Source: Streptomyces pactum
GTDB lineage: Bacteria > Actinomycetota > Actinomycetes > Streptomycetales > Streptomycetaceae
DNA: 64,000 nucleotides
NCBI RefSeq assembly: GCF_016031615.1
Contig: NZ_JACYXC010000002.1
Location: forward strand, 394,655 to 458,654
Direction: 5' to 3'
In this document: positions 8,580 to 16,996 of the stretch, one piece after another
How positions within the stretch are numbered: the stretch's first letter is position 1
Layout: every line of letters starts with the position of its first letter
The notes under the pieces: generated by a model
The model's database searches: none
What the model was told of the DNA's origin: nothing
Seen by the model: the letters and a program-made list of their open reading frames with translations, nothing else
Translations under genes and position numbers: made by a program

Positions 8580-9368
8580 GTGCGTGACGAAAACGCGAGG
8601 GTGTGCACGGTGTGCGGGACGCCCACGACCCCTCCCCGGCGGGGCCGCCCGCCTCTCTACTGCTCCCGCAGCTGCCAGGCCCGGGCGTACCGCCGGCGCA
8701 AGCAACCGCTGCCGGCGCCGGGAGCCGCGGCCCCACCACCGGAGGGACGGCCGACGGACACCCGCGCGCGCCGCCGGCGCCGGATCGCCGAAGCGGTGTG
8801 GCGCATCGCCGCCGGGCAGGGACTGGAAGGGGCGAGCATGCGCGCGATCGCGGCCGAGGCCGGCGTGTCGCTGCGCGCGGTCCAGTACCACTTCGACAGC
8901 AAGCACGCCCTCCTGGTCGACGCGCTGCGCCTGCTGCACGAGGACAACGAGCGGCTGGCCAGGGCGCGCATCCGGTCGGACATGACCGACCCGCGCGGGC
9001 TGCTGCGTGCGCTGCTGGAGGAGTTCCTGCCGCTGGACGACCAACGGGCTTTCGCGCTGCGGGTGTTCGCCGCCTACTACGCCCGCAGCCTGGCCGATCC
9101 CTCGCTCGCCGCGGTCTTCCTCGCCGCCGATCAGTCGTTGGAGCGGCTGGTGGCCGACATCATCGAGGCGGGCCGGGCGGCCGGAAGCACGGTGCCGGAT
9201 GTGGACCGCCACCACGAGGCGGACCTGCTGGTGGCAGGAGCCACCGGACTGGGACTGGACGTGCTGCACGGGCGCCGCCCGCTCGCCGACGCGCGGGCGG
9301 TGCTAGACTACCACGTGGCCCGCATCTTCCCCGCGGACACCACCACGCGGCCCGACGGCCGGCCGTGA
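8580..9368 (+). CDS. TetR-family regulator with N-terminal zinc finger
   Basis: About 262 residues. The first 40 carry a treble-clef-like cysteine motif, CTVCGTP...YCSRSCQARAYRRRK (CxxC and CxxxC), then a Pro/Ala linker. A TetR helix-turn-helix follows at about residues 60-110 (GASMRAIAAEAGVSLRAVQYHF), then an all-helical ligand domain. The zinc finger fused ahead of the TetR domain is seen in some actinomycete regulators but is not standard. GTG at 8580 is the most upstream start compatible with the divergent region; it has no spaced ribosome binding site and may be leaderless. Divergent from the small membrane protein, its likely target. Confidence 0.83.
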   Translation: MRDENARVCTVCGTPTTPPRRGRPPLYCSRSCQARAYRRRKQPLPAPGAAAPPPEGRPTDTRARRRRRIAEAVWRIAAGQGLEGASMRAIAAEAGVSLRAVQYHFDSKHALLVDALRLLHEDNERLARARIRSDMTDPRGLLRALLEEFLPLDDQRAFALRVFAAYYARSLADPSLAAVFLAADQSLERLVADIIEAGRAAGSTVPDVDRHHEADLLVAGATGLGLDVLHGRRPLADARAVLDYHVARIFPADTTTRPDGRP

Positions 9369-9860
9369 CGGAACACCTCCGGCCCGTCCGACCGGAACAC
9401 CTCCGGCACGCCGGGCCCCGCGTCCGGCCCGTTGCGCCGCCGACCGCCGACCGCCGACCGCCGACCGCCGACCGCCGACCGCCGACCGCCGACCGCCGGG
9501 CCGGCGTGCCGGAGTTCCGGCGTACGCGTGGCCGCCGCCCCGCGACAGCCCCAGCACGGCGCCCAAGGCCCGCTCCACGTGCTCAGGAGGCTTTGATCAC
9601 GCGCCGACACGGGACCTGATGAGCAGTCACCGTCGCCGTGAGGCCGCGTCAGGGGTGCGTCACCCCTCGAACACCGGCGCGCCCGTGGTGAACGGTCGAG
9701 AGGCACCTGCCTGCGCAGCGGCGACGCGGCACCCGGCGCTGCCGGGGCGAGCCCGAGGGTGCTCCCCGCCCCGGGCACCTCGGGGGCCGCTCCTGGTACC
9801 GACGAACCGGCGCGGGAGCGACACCGATGACGGTTGCCGCCGGTTCGCCCCGACGGCGCA
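9369..9860. other. About 490 bp with no convincing gene
   Basis: Starts with the 3' flank of the TetR gene and contains the heptamer repeat listed separately. Overlapping frames exist on both strands, but their amino acid composition (Arg/Pro/Gly only) is that of antisense or non-coding high-GC DNA. Confidence 0.5.
9441..9496. repeat. Tandem heptamer, eight perfect copies
   Basis: Eight exact copies of the 7-bp unit CGACCGC run head to tail over 56 bp, in a gene-free stretch. This is a minisatellite prone to slippage, so copy number may vary between strains or be mis-assembled. Confidence 0.95.
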
Positions 9861-10139
9861 TCACTCATGACGTTCGAAGTCCGGCACGTCTTCGAGCGAT
9901 GCCGGATCGTCCACCGACCGGGACGGAGCCCCTTCCGGGGCGCGAACCCGGGAGACGGAAATCCCGCGCAGGCAGGCGCCACACCACAGGAGCACGTACC
10001 CCAGCCGGTCCTCGGGCGTGACGAGGTACCTGACTTCTAGTCGGTCCTGACCGCAGTCCGGACACGGAACCGGACCCACCTCACCCCGCCGGCCGCCGAC
10101 CAGCCCCAGCGCCCGCAACCACACCGCACGATCAGTCAT
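9861..10139 (-). CDS. Small zinc-ribbon-like hypothetical protein
   Basis: A 92-residue protein with two CxxC pairs, PCPDCGQ near residue 27 and WCGACLRG near residue 54, the spacing of a small zinc ribbon. ATG at 10139 has GGGAGG about 9 nt upstream. The rest is charged and ends DVPDFERHE. I recognise no named family; nucleic-acid or protein binding is possible but only inferred from the cysteines. Gap 10140-10440 to the next gene shows nothing definite. Confidence 0.7.
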   Translation of the reverse strand: MTDRAVWLRALGLVGGRRGEVGPVPCPDCGQDRLEVRYLVTPEDRLGYVLLWCGACLRGISVSRVRAPEGAPSRSVDDPASLEDVPDFERHE

Positions 10140-10440
10140 CAGCCCGGCCTCCCGCCCAAGCAGCTGGGGAACTCGTTCGCCGGCTCTGTCGCTGATCAGG
10201 CGCCACGGCAGAACTCGGTGCAACCGACGCGACGGTACTCCGACCGGCCCGTGACGGCCCGGCTGTTGCCGCGGCTCGCGGTGGCGCCGGAAATCTCTGC
10301 GGTACCGGAGGACGGCGACTGCACCGCGGCTCACCTGCACCTTCCCGGTCGGATCGGCCTCCACACGGGTGCGCGGAGGCCGAGGGGTATCGTCAAGGCA
10401 CCTGAGCAGCCCCGCAGCCGAGACCACGGAGGCACCGCAG

Positions 10441-11145
10441 ATGACCGACACCCCACGGCCGAGCTTCCTCCTGGTCCACGGGGCATGGCACGGCGCCTGG
10501 TGCTGGGACTCGCTGCGCACCGCGCTGGACGCCGACGGTTGGCGATCCCACGCCGTCAACCTGCCCAGCGCCAACCCGCCGGCCGACCCGCGCGGCGGCA
10601 GCGCCCCGGTGGGCATGCGGGACGACGCTGAGGTCATACGGGACAGCCTGCGGCGCATCGACGGCCCGGTGGTGGTGGTCGCCCACTCCTACGGCGGTGT
10701 CCCCAGCACCCAGGCCATCGCGGACGCCACCAACGTGACCCGGGCGGTGTACCTCGCCGCCTTCCCGCTCGACGTCGGGGAGAGCATGGCTGGCTTCATC
10801 GGCACACCGGTGCCGGACGACGGCAAGGGCCAGGCCCCGCCCTACCCGGACGCACGCCAGGTGCTCTTCCCCGACGTGCCCGAGGCCGACGCCGAGCGGG
10901 CCGTGGCCCGGCTGCGTCCGCAGAGCGTCCGCTCCCTCACGGAGCCGGTGACCGCGGCAGGCTGGCGCACCGTGCCCTCCACCTACGTCGTCTGCGATAA
11001 CGACCGGGTGCTCGCACCTTCCCGGCAGCGTGAGCTCGCCACCCGGGCCGGCACCGTGCACCGATTGCCGAGCAGCCACTCGCCGTTCCTCTCCATGCCA
11101 CGACAACTCGCCTCCCTCCTGGGCCGGATAGCCACCGCCGACTAG
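10441..11145 (+). CDS. Alpha/beta hydrolase (EstC / methylesterase-like)
   Basis: A 234-residue alpha/beta hydrolase. The N-terminus FLLVHGAWHGAWCWDSL is the oxyanion-loop segment typical of the plant methylesterase/EstC branch. The nucleophile lies in VVAHSYGGV (about residue 82), the acid probably in VCDNDRVLAP, and the histidine in SSHSPFLSMP near the end. ATG at 10441 directly begins coding character. Probably a cytoplasmic esterase or hydroxynitrile-lyase-like enzyme; substrate unknown. It stands alone between convergent and divergent neighbours. Confidence 0.88.
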   Translation: MTDTPRPSFLLVHGAWHGAWCWDSLRTALDADGWRSHAVNLPSANPPADPRGGSAPVGMRDDAEVIRDSLRRIDGPVVVVAHSYGGVPSTQAIADATNVTRAVYLAAFPLDVGESMAGFIGTPVPDDGKGQAPPYPDARQVLFPDVPEADAERAVARLRPQSVRSLTEPVTAAGWRTVPSTYVVCDNDRVLAPSRQRELATRAGTVHRLPSSHSPFLSMPRQLASLLGRIATAD

Positions 11146-11378
11146 AGCAGTACCGCCGGCATCAGGCGGTCGTCGGTCCGGCCGGCGGAACGTCTCGGCG
11201 CGTCGACGATGACCAACGTCCCGTGGCCGGCAGGCCCACCGTTCACGGACCGCGGTCCGCGGGATCGGGAGCACCGGTCGTCGTCCCGCATCATCCCCGT
11301 GCCTGGTCGCGGGGCGGCGGCGTTGGCGTACGGGCATCCGGCGGGCGGTGCCGCGGGACGGCAGGCGGCGGACACGGG

Positions 11379-12263
11379 TCACGGCCGGTCCTGCCGGACG
11401 AGCCGGTCCAGGGTCCGCCGGCCCCGGGTGGTGACCTCGGCGTCGTCGTTGTCCGGGCCCCACGCCAGGCAGTTGACCGCGTCCAGCGCGGCCAGGCAGC
11501 GCAGGGCATGCCGCTCGGCGCCGGTGAGGCTCCGTCCGTACCCCTGGAAGAACGCCGACTCGCGGTCGGGGTGGTCGAGCCACTGGGTCACGGAGAGGAT
11601 CACGAGGTCCTGCACGCGGGCCGCGGGCCGGGTGCGCTCGAAGTCGATGAACGCGAGCCCCGCCGGGGAGACCAGCCAGTTCCGCGGCTGGTTGTCGCCG
11701 TGGATGTACCCCACGGGCACCGGGCCGGTGCGGCGGAGCTGGGCGGCGTAGCCACGGATCAACCGCCGCTCCTCCTCGGTGAGCCGGTCCCCGGCGCGGG
11801 CCAGGTACTTCTCCGCTCCGTCGGCGGCGGCCTCCAGGGCACCTTCGGCCTCCGCCCGGTCCGCGCGGCCGAGTGCGCCGGCCTCGTGCAGCCGGGCGCA
11901 CAGGGCACCGGCCTGCCGGTGCACCGCGCGCCATGCGGCGGTGCTCAGGGCCGCGCCGGCCGCCGGGCTGCCGGGCACCGCCGTGAGCAGCAGCGCGAGG
12001 GCCTCCGCGCGGCTGCCGACGAGGTTCGGTGCCCGGCTGTGGCCGAGCGCGGGCACCAGGTGGCGGTATGCCCGGGTCTCGCGGGTGAAGAACTTCGCGC
12101 TGGGCGAGACCTTCACATACCGGCGGGTCCCGCCGGACCCCTCCAGCTCCCACACCCGGGACCGGGGCCAGTCGTGTGAGGCATCGCGGACGGCTGTGAC
12201 GGGCCCGATGTGCTGTTCCGCCCAGCGCCGCAGATCCGTGGGCAGCGGTGTGATCTGTCTCAT
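11379..12263 (-). CDS. Aminoglycoside phosphotransferase (APH)-family kinase
   Basis: A 294-residue protein of the APH/choline-kinase fold. The catalytic loop HGDNQPRNWL (Brenner HGDxxxxN) is near residue 190 and the metal-binding AFIDFERTR follows about 20 residues later; a Lys in RYVKVSPSAKF near residue 50 is the likely ATP-binding lysine. It phosphorylates a small molecule or modified substrate, not identifiable here. It lies 132 bp downstream of an ABC exporter on the same strand and may act with it in self-protection or a small-molecule pathway. Confidence 0.85.
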   Translation of the reverse strand: MRQITPLPTDLRRWAEQHIGPVTAVRDASHDWPRSRVWELEGSGGTRRYVKVSPSAKFFTRETRAYRHLVPALGHSRAPNLVGSRAEALALLLTAVPGSPAAGAALSTAAWRAVHRQAGALCARLHEAGALGRADRAEAEGALEAAADGAEKYLARAGDRLTEEERRLIRGYAAQLRRTGPVPVGYIHGDNQPRNWLVSPAGLAFIDFERTRPAARVQDLVILSVTQWLDHPDRESAFFQGYGRSLTGAERHALRCLAALDAVNCLAWGPDNDDAEVTTRGRRTLDRLVRQDRP

Positions 12264-12395
12264 GCCGTGCTCCGCGTGTGCGGGCGGGTCGCGGGGCAGC
12301 GGTGGCTGCCGGCCGCGGTGAGGGGAAGGGACACGGTTCCTCCTGGCGGTGCGGGTCGCGCCGTGCGACGAGGGGACGGGACGGGGGAGGGGCGC

Positions 12396-14285
12396 TCAGC
12401 GGTCCTGGGAGAGCGCGAGGAGTTCGGCGAACGTTCCGCCGGCGTGCACCAGGTCGTCGTACCGGCCCTGTTCGGTGATCCGGCCGTGCTCCATCACGAC
12501 GATGTGGTCCGCGATCCTGGTGTTCTCCGGGCGGTGGGTGACCACGATGGTGATGCGGTCGCCGGCGATGGACTTGATCCGTTCGAAGATCTGGTGCTCG
12601 CCGCGCGGGTCCATCTGGGAGGTGGGCTCATCGAGGATGAGCAGCTCGGGCCGCCGGTACAGGGCCCGGGCGCACGCGATGCGCTGCCACTGGCCGCCGG
12701 ACAGCTCCGAGCCGCCGAAGACCTCCCGGGACAGCAGCGTGTCCAGGCCGGCGGGGAGGGCTTCGACGGCTTCCCGCAGGCCGACCGCGTCGACGGCCTC
12801 CCACACAGGCGTGTCGTCGTGGGTGCGGGGCTGGCCGAGGGTGATGTTGTCCCGGGCCCGAAGGGGCCACTGGGCGAAGATCTGCGGCACCAGACCGGTG
12901 CGGCGCCACACGGTCGCGGGGTCGGTCTCGGCGAGGTCGGCGCCGTTCCAGGTGACCCTGCCCTTGTCGGGCAGGTAGATCCCGGTGAGCAGCCGGGTGA
13001 GCGTGGACTTCCCCGAGCCGTTCGCTCCGACGATGGCGAGGATCTGGCCCCGTTCGAGGGTGAGGGAGACACCGTCCACGGCGGGCTCGTCCTTGCCGGG
13101 GTACTGGTAGACGACTTCGTCGAGCCGGATCTCCGCCACGGGAGGGTCGAGCTGCCGGGAGCCGCGCCGGGGGGCGCGGGCGGCGGCCGTGTCGAGGAAG
13201 GACTGCATGTCGCCCAGGTACAGGCTGGTGTGGAAGACCGCGGCGCCGCTGACGACGACCTGCGACAGGGCGGCGAGCGTGGTCTGCACGGCGATGACCG
13301 CCGTGGCGGCGACCGCGAGCTCGATCCGTCCCGATACCGCCAGCCACGCCAGCGCTCCCCAGGTCGCCACCAGGAAGACGCCGCCGGCCAGCGAGGAGAG
13401 CAGGGCGATCCGCAGGGTCCGCGGTGCGGCGTCCAGGGTGCGCCGGTCGCACCGTTCGGACAGGGTCCGGTACCAGTGGACGAGATAGTCCGTCATCGAG
13501 TTGGCGCGGACCTCGTCGCCGTACTTGGACGTGGTCGCCCACCAGCGCATCATGCCGCGCACATTGCGGTCCGCGACATTGGCGTAGTGGATCTCGTAGT
13601 CGACGCGGGCGGTCAGGACGGCGCCGACCCCGGCCGGCAGCACGGCGAGCAGAAGCAGCGGCAGCAACAGCGGGTTGAGCACCGACAGCACGCCACCGGC
13701 GGTGACCATGCGGAGCAGCGCGGACAGGAGGCGCTGGGCGTCGGCGACCATGGTCTGTGTGCGGACCACCCCCATCTCGGCCGCTTCGTGCCGGTCGGAG
13801 AATCCGTCCTCCGCGTACGCGGCGGCCTCGACCCGGCAGACCGCCTCGACCAGGGCGGTGTCCGTCTCGGTGGTCAGCCGGGGGGTGATCCGCCGCCCGG
13901 CGTACGTGGCCACCGCTCCCGCGCCGCGGCCCAGCGCGGCGGCGAGCGCCACGACCAGCAGTGCCGGCAGGGCCTCACGCAACCGGTCGGCGGCGGCGCC
14001 GTCCCCGAGGACGGGTTCCATCGCGTGGGCGGTGGCGGTCAGCAGCACGGCGGCCGACACCCCCGTGAGCACCTGGCAGCCGAGCAGGAGCTGTACCGCT
14101 CGCCGGTCGGTGCGCCAGGACAGCCGGGCGATCCGGCCGAGAACGGCGGGGATCTGCGCGCACATCCGGCGGAAGCCGACCTCGGCGAGCGGGTTGACGG
14201 AGTACTGCCCGGCGTAGGTGATCTCGGCCGGGGCAGGAGGCGGCGGCGCGGTGTTCTGCTGATCGTTCGTGGTGGCCGAGGTCAA
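12396..14285 (-). CDS. ABC exporter, fused permease and ATPase
   Basis: A 629-residue half-transporter. Residues about 60-330 carry six membrane segments; the nucleotide-binding domain (about 375-625) has Walker A GANGSGKST, signature LSGGQWQR, Walker B ELLILDEPTS and the H-loop VVTHR. The D-loop reads SQMD rather than the usual SALD. Translation probably starts at TTG 14285 with AAGGGGGA 7 nt upstream. Exporters of this type move peptides, lipids or drugs and work as dimers. The APH-like kinase follows 132 bp downstream, suggesting a kinase-exporter pair. Confidence 0.9.
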   Translation of the reverse strand: MTSATTNDQQNTAPPPPAPAEITYAGQYSVNPLAEVGFRRMCAQIPAVLGRIARLSWRTDRRAVQLLLGCQVLTGVSAAVLLTATAHAMEPVLGDGAAADRLREALPALLVVALAAALGRGAGAVATYAGRRITPRLTTETDTALVEAVCRVEAAAYAEDGFSDRHEAAEMGVVRTQTMVADAQRLLSALLRMVTAGGVLSVLNPLLLPLLLLAVLPAGVGAVLTARVDYEIHYANVADRNVRGMMRWWATTSKYGDEVRANSMTDYLVHWYRTLSERCDRRTLDAAPRTLRIALLSSLAGGVFLVATWGALAWLAVSGRIELAVAATAVIAVQTTLAALSQVVVSGAAVFHTSLYLGDMQSFLDTAAARAPRRGSRQLDPPVAEIRLDEVVYQYPGKDEPAVDGVSLTLERGQILAIVGANGSGKSTLTRLLTGIYLPDKGRVTWNGADLAETDPATVWRRTGLVPQIFAQWPLRARDNITLGQPRTHDDTPVWEAVDAVGLREAVEALPAGLDTLLSREVFGGSELSGGQWQRIACARALYRRPELLILDEPTSQMDPRGEHQIFERIKSIAGDRITIVVTHRPENTRIADHIVVMEHGRITEQGRYDDLVHAGGTFAELLALSQDR

Positions 14286-14811
14286 TGTTGATCCCCCTTG
14301 ACGGTCGTCCGGCGCGGGTCATGAGGCTCAACGATCCGGCCGGAATATCGAACACATGTGTTTCGGTCGGTCCCGGAACCCCGAGATTCGGCGCGTGTCG
14401 GATCGTGCACGATGCATCGACCCGGCCCCCGCAACAGAAGCGGCACAGCCCGGAGTTGGCCGAAACGCCGACGGCGGCGTTCCGGGCCACACCGGCCGGC
14501 TCCAGGCCGGGGCTGCGGATGCGCATCCCGTACGCCAATGCGTCGTCCACGGAGCTGATCGGGACCCCGCCTCGTCGCCCGCCCCTCGGCCGGCAATCCG
14601 AGGAAGGCCACGCATCCCGGCTGTTGCGGGGGCGGCCCGTGACGATCACCGCGCGGACGTCTCGAACGCCCCTGCCGCACACCCTGGACCCACGGGCCCG
14701 CGGTGTCACGTCCCGGTCCCGATCGCCTCGCCGCCACCCTCTGCGCCACCTCTGGTCCGACGGGAACAAAGAGTCCGGTCGAGTACGCAGAATGCGAGAC
14801 CCGCGAAGTGG
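14286..14811. other. Intergenic region with two 12-bp palindromes and a possible coding relic
   Basis: Two perfect palindromes lie here: AACACATGTGTT (14351-14362) and ATCGTGCACGAT (14402-14413), 66 and 117 bp upstream of the ABC exporter start, plausible regulator sites for it. On the minus strand, about 14565 to 14400 has strongly G/C-biased third positions (peptide includes SSVDDALAYGMRIRSPG and a Cys-rich LCRFCCGG), but it runs without a stop into the exporter gene in another frame. It may be a relic or a small peptide gene; I could not identify it. Confidence 0.35.
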
Positions 14812-14866
14812 GTGGACAGCCCATCACCAAGATTGTAAATATATGTGACATGACGCATAATCATGC
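14812..14866 (+). promoter_or_regulatory. Putative argJ promoter and ARG-box-like site
   Basis: TGGACA (14812-14817) and TAAATA (14836-14841) are 18 bp apart and make a reasonable -35/-10 pair. GCATAATCATGC (14855-14866) is a near-palindrome (10 of 12 positions) resembling the half-site logic of arginine-repressor ARG boxes and overlaps the start of the gene. This suggests ArgR/AhrC control, consistent with the ornithine/arginine genes downstream. Confidence 0.4.
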
Positions 14867-16046
14867 AGTGAGTCAGGGTCCTGACCCCGTGTCATGGCCG
14901 GTAGGCTTCCATGCCTACACAGGGCACGCCGGACTGCGCGCGCACGGCGACGACATCTCCATCGTCGCGTCGGACCGGCCGGCCACCAGCGCCGCGATGT
15001 TCACCCGGAGCCTCTTCGCGGGCCCAGCCGTGGTGCTCAGCCGTGCACATGCCTCGGGACAGACCCTGCGTGCCGTGACGACGCTGGCGCAGAACGCGAA
15101 TGTCGCCACCGGGCGCCGGGGTGAGGAGAACGCCGCCGAGGTCGTCTGCCGCGTCGCCGGGATCCTGGGCATTCAGGAGGACGAGGTGCTCATCGGCTCC
15201 ACCGGTGTGATCGGACGCCCACTGCCGATGGGTGCCATCCGCGCACACTTCGACGAGACCGTCGAGCGCGGCCTCTCGGCCTTCGTGGCCGAACCGCTGG
15301 ATGTGGCACGCGCCATGATGACCACCGACACCCGTCCGAAGACCGCCGTACGGACCGTCGGGCAGACCCGGATCGTGGGCGTCGCCAAAGGTGTCGGCAT
15401 GCTGGAACCCGATATGGCCACGATGCTGGCCTACGTGTTCACCGACGCGGACCTGTCCCCGGCCGACCTCGACGAAGCACTGCGCGCAGCGGTGAATCGC
15501 ACGTTCAACTGTCTGAGCGTCGACACCGACACCTCCACCTCCGACACGGTGGCGGTCATCGCCAACGGTGCCGCGGGACCGGTCGATCCGGCGGAGTTCT
15601 CCAAGGCCCTCGCCGACCTCTGCCTGGACCTCACCCGGCAACTGGCCAGTGACGGCGAAGGCGCCACCAAGCTCCTGCGCGTCACGGTCGCCCAGGCCGG
15701 CGATCATGCCCAGGCCAAACGCATCGCCAAGAGCGTGGTGAACTCCCCGCTGGTCAAGTCCGCCGTGCACGGCGCCGACCCCAACTGGGGGCGGGTACTG
15801 ATGGCCATCGGCAAGAACACCGAGGACACCGACATCGCGCCGGACAACGTCAGCGTGAGATTCGGCGACATCGAGGTGTACCCGGAAGAGCCCGAGGCCG
15901 ACACCCTCGACAAACTCGTCGGCATCATGCGCCAGGACGAGGTCGACATCGTCATCACGCTGGGCATCGGGGAGGCCCGAGCCACGGTCTACGGCTGCGA
16001 CCTGTCCGCCGACTACATCCGCATCAACGCGGACTACACGACATGA
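14850..16046 (+). CDS. argJ: Glutamate N-acetyltransferase / ornithine acetyltransferase
   Basis: A 398-residue member of the ArgJ family, which transfers the acetyl group of N-acetylornithine to glutamate and recycles acetyl in arginine biosynthesis. It is made as a precursor cut by itself into two chains: the site is MA|TML with Thr191 as the new N-terminal nucleophile, visible in EPDMATMLAY. The conserved GEGATKLL segment follows. Starts considered are ATG 14850 (leaderless, just after the -10 box) and GTG 14868; neither has a ribosome binding site. The gene is coupled to an arginase-family gene (ATGA overlap). No other arg genes are near, so this may be a second copy dedicated to a special pathway, like oat2 of clavulanate clusters. 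Confidence 0.9.
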   Translation: MTHNHAVSQGPDPVSWPVGFHAYTGHAGLRAHGDDISIVASDRPATSAAMFTRSLFAGPAVVLSRAHASGQTLRAVTTLAQNANVATGRRGEENAAEVVCRVAGILGIQEDEVLIGSTGVIGRPLPMGAIRAHFDETVERGLSAFVAEPLDVARAMMTTDTRPKTAVRTVGQTRIVGVAKGVGMLEPDMATMLAYVFTDADLSPADLDEALRAAVNRTFNCLSVDTDTSTSDTVAVIANGAAGPVDPAEFSKALADLCLDLTRQLASDGEGATKLLRVTVAQAGDHAQAKRIAKSVVNSPLVKSAVHGADPNWGRVLMAIGKNTEDTDIAPDNVSVRFGDIEVYPEEPEADTLDKLVGIMRQDEVDIVITLGIGEARATVYGCDLSADYIRINADYTT

Positions 16047-16897
16047 CCGGGTTCGACCGCAGCAGCGGATCCCGCACCGTCGTGGTGATTCCCCAGTGGC
16101 AAGGGTCGGCTGCACGCGACCCTCAACGGCTGGCCAAGGGTGCGTACCGGCTGAGCGCGCTGCTCCCCGCGGCTCGACGCACTGTCGTCGACATCGACCC
16201 CCGCCCCGGGCAGGACCTGGACGGCGTACGTCACCTCGATGTGCTGACCCGCTCGCTGGAAGCAACCAGGGCCGCGCTGGGCCGGAACGGCGATGACCCA
16301 CTGCTTTCTGTGGGCGGCGACTGCGGCATCGAGCTCGCGCCTGTCGCCCGCGCCGTCGCTCGCCACGGCGACAACCTGGCGGTTGTCTGGTTCGACGCCC
16401 ACGCGGACCTCAACACCCCCGACACCTCCCCCTCGGGGGGCTTCCACGGAATGGTGTTGCGCACCCTGCTCGGCCAGGGACCGTCGCCCTTGGTGCCCAG
16501 GCCGGAGGAGCGCCTCTCCTCCCGGCAGATCGTGCTCGCGGGCGTTCGTGCCCTCGATCCCGCCGAACGGGACTTCATCGAGTCCGAACGCATCCGGGCC
16601 CTGTCCGTTCAGGCTCTCCGGGAGCCGGGCCCACTGATATCCGCGGTGGCAGGTACGGGGGCCACGCACCTCTACATCCACCTGGACCTGGACGTGCTGG
16701 ACCCCGAGCACTTCACCAGCCTGTCCTGCCCGGAACCCGAGGGTCTGCACCCCGACCAGCTGCGCGCCGCCCTGCACGCGCTGACCAAGCGCTTCAGCCT
16801 CGCCGGCATGGGGATCACGGAACACGCCCCCGCCGCCGACTCGGCCAGCAGCGACCACGTCCTTCGAACAATCCTCGACGGCGTGGCCTTCGAGTAG
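16043..16897 (+). CDS. Arginase / agmatinase family hydrolase
   Basis: A 284-residue ureohydrolase-fold protein, which would cleave a guanidino compound to urea and an amine (for example arginine to ornithine). Two metal motifs are normal: WFDAHADLNTP and HLDLDVLDP. The first motif reads SVGGDCGIEL where arginases have GGDHS, so a manganese-ligand His is replaced by Cys; activity or metal may differ. Translation is coupled to argJ (ATGA). Together the two could make and acetyl-cycle ornithine, or act on a guanidino intermediate as in clavam pathways; no clavam genes are present here. Confidence 0.87.
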   Translation: MTGFDRSSGSRTVVVIPQWQGSAARDPQRLAKGAYRLSALLPAARRTVVDIDPRPGQDLDGVRHLDVLTRSLEATRAALGRNGDDPLLSVGGDCGIELAPVARAVARHGDNLAVVWFDAHADLNTPDTSPSGGFHGMVLRTLLGQGPSPLVPRPEERLSSRQIVLAGVRALDPAERDFIESERIRALSVQALREPGPLISAVAGTGATHLYIHLDLDVLDPEHFTSLSCPEPEGLHPDQLRAALHALTKRFSLAGMGITEHAPAADSASSDHVLRTILDGVAFE

Positions 16898-16996
16898 CGA
16901 TTGCTGGTACCGGGGTGGTCGCGGGCAGGGGTCCGGTTCGTCGGCCATCGGCCGACGCAGGTCAACCTCGTAGGTCCGCTTGAGGGAGAGGCCATC

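Noticed and set aside
9441..9496. CRISPR or gene-internal repeat at the heptamer array
   Set aside because: Units are 7 bp with no spacers and lie in non-coding sequence; a simple minisatellite.
12210..14291. A 693-codon plus-strand frame opposite the ABC exporter
   Set aside because: Gly/Asp/Gln/Arg-rich nonsense, while the opposite strand has Walker A,  signature and Walker B motifs.
14400..14570. Lanthipeptide-like precursor before the ABC exporter
   Set aside because: No modifying enzyme gene (LanB/LanC/LanM/HopA1-like) is near, and the frame has no stop before it enters the exporter gene. Kept only as a possible relic.
14812..16897. Clavulanic acid cluster
   Set aside because: ArgJ and an arginase are present, but no carboxyethylarginine synthase, beta-lactam synthetase or clavaminate synthase is found around them.
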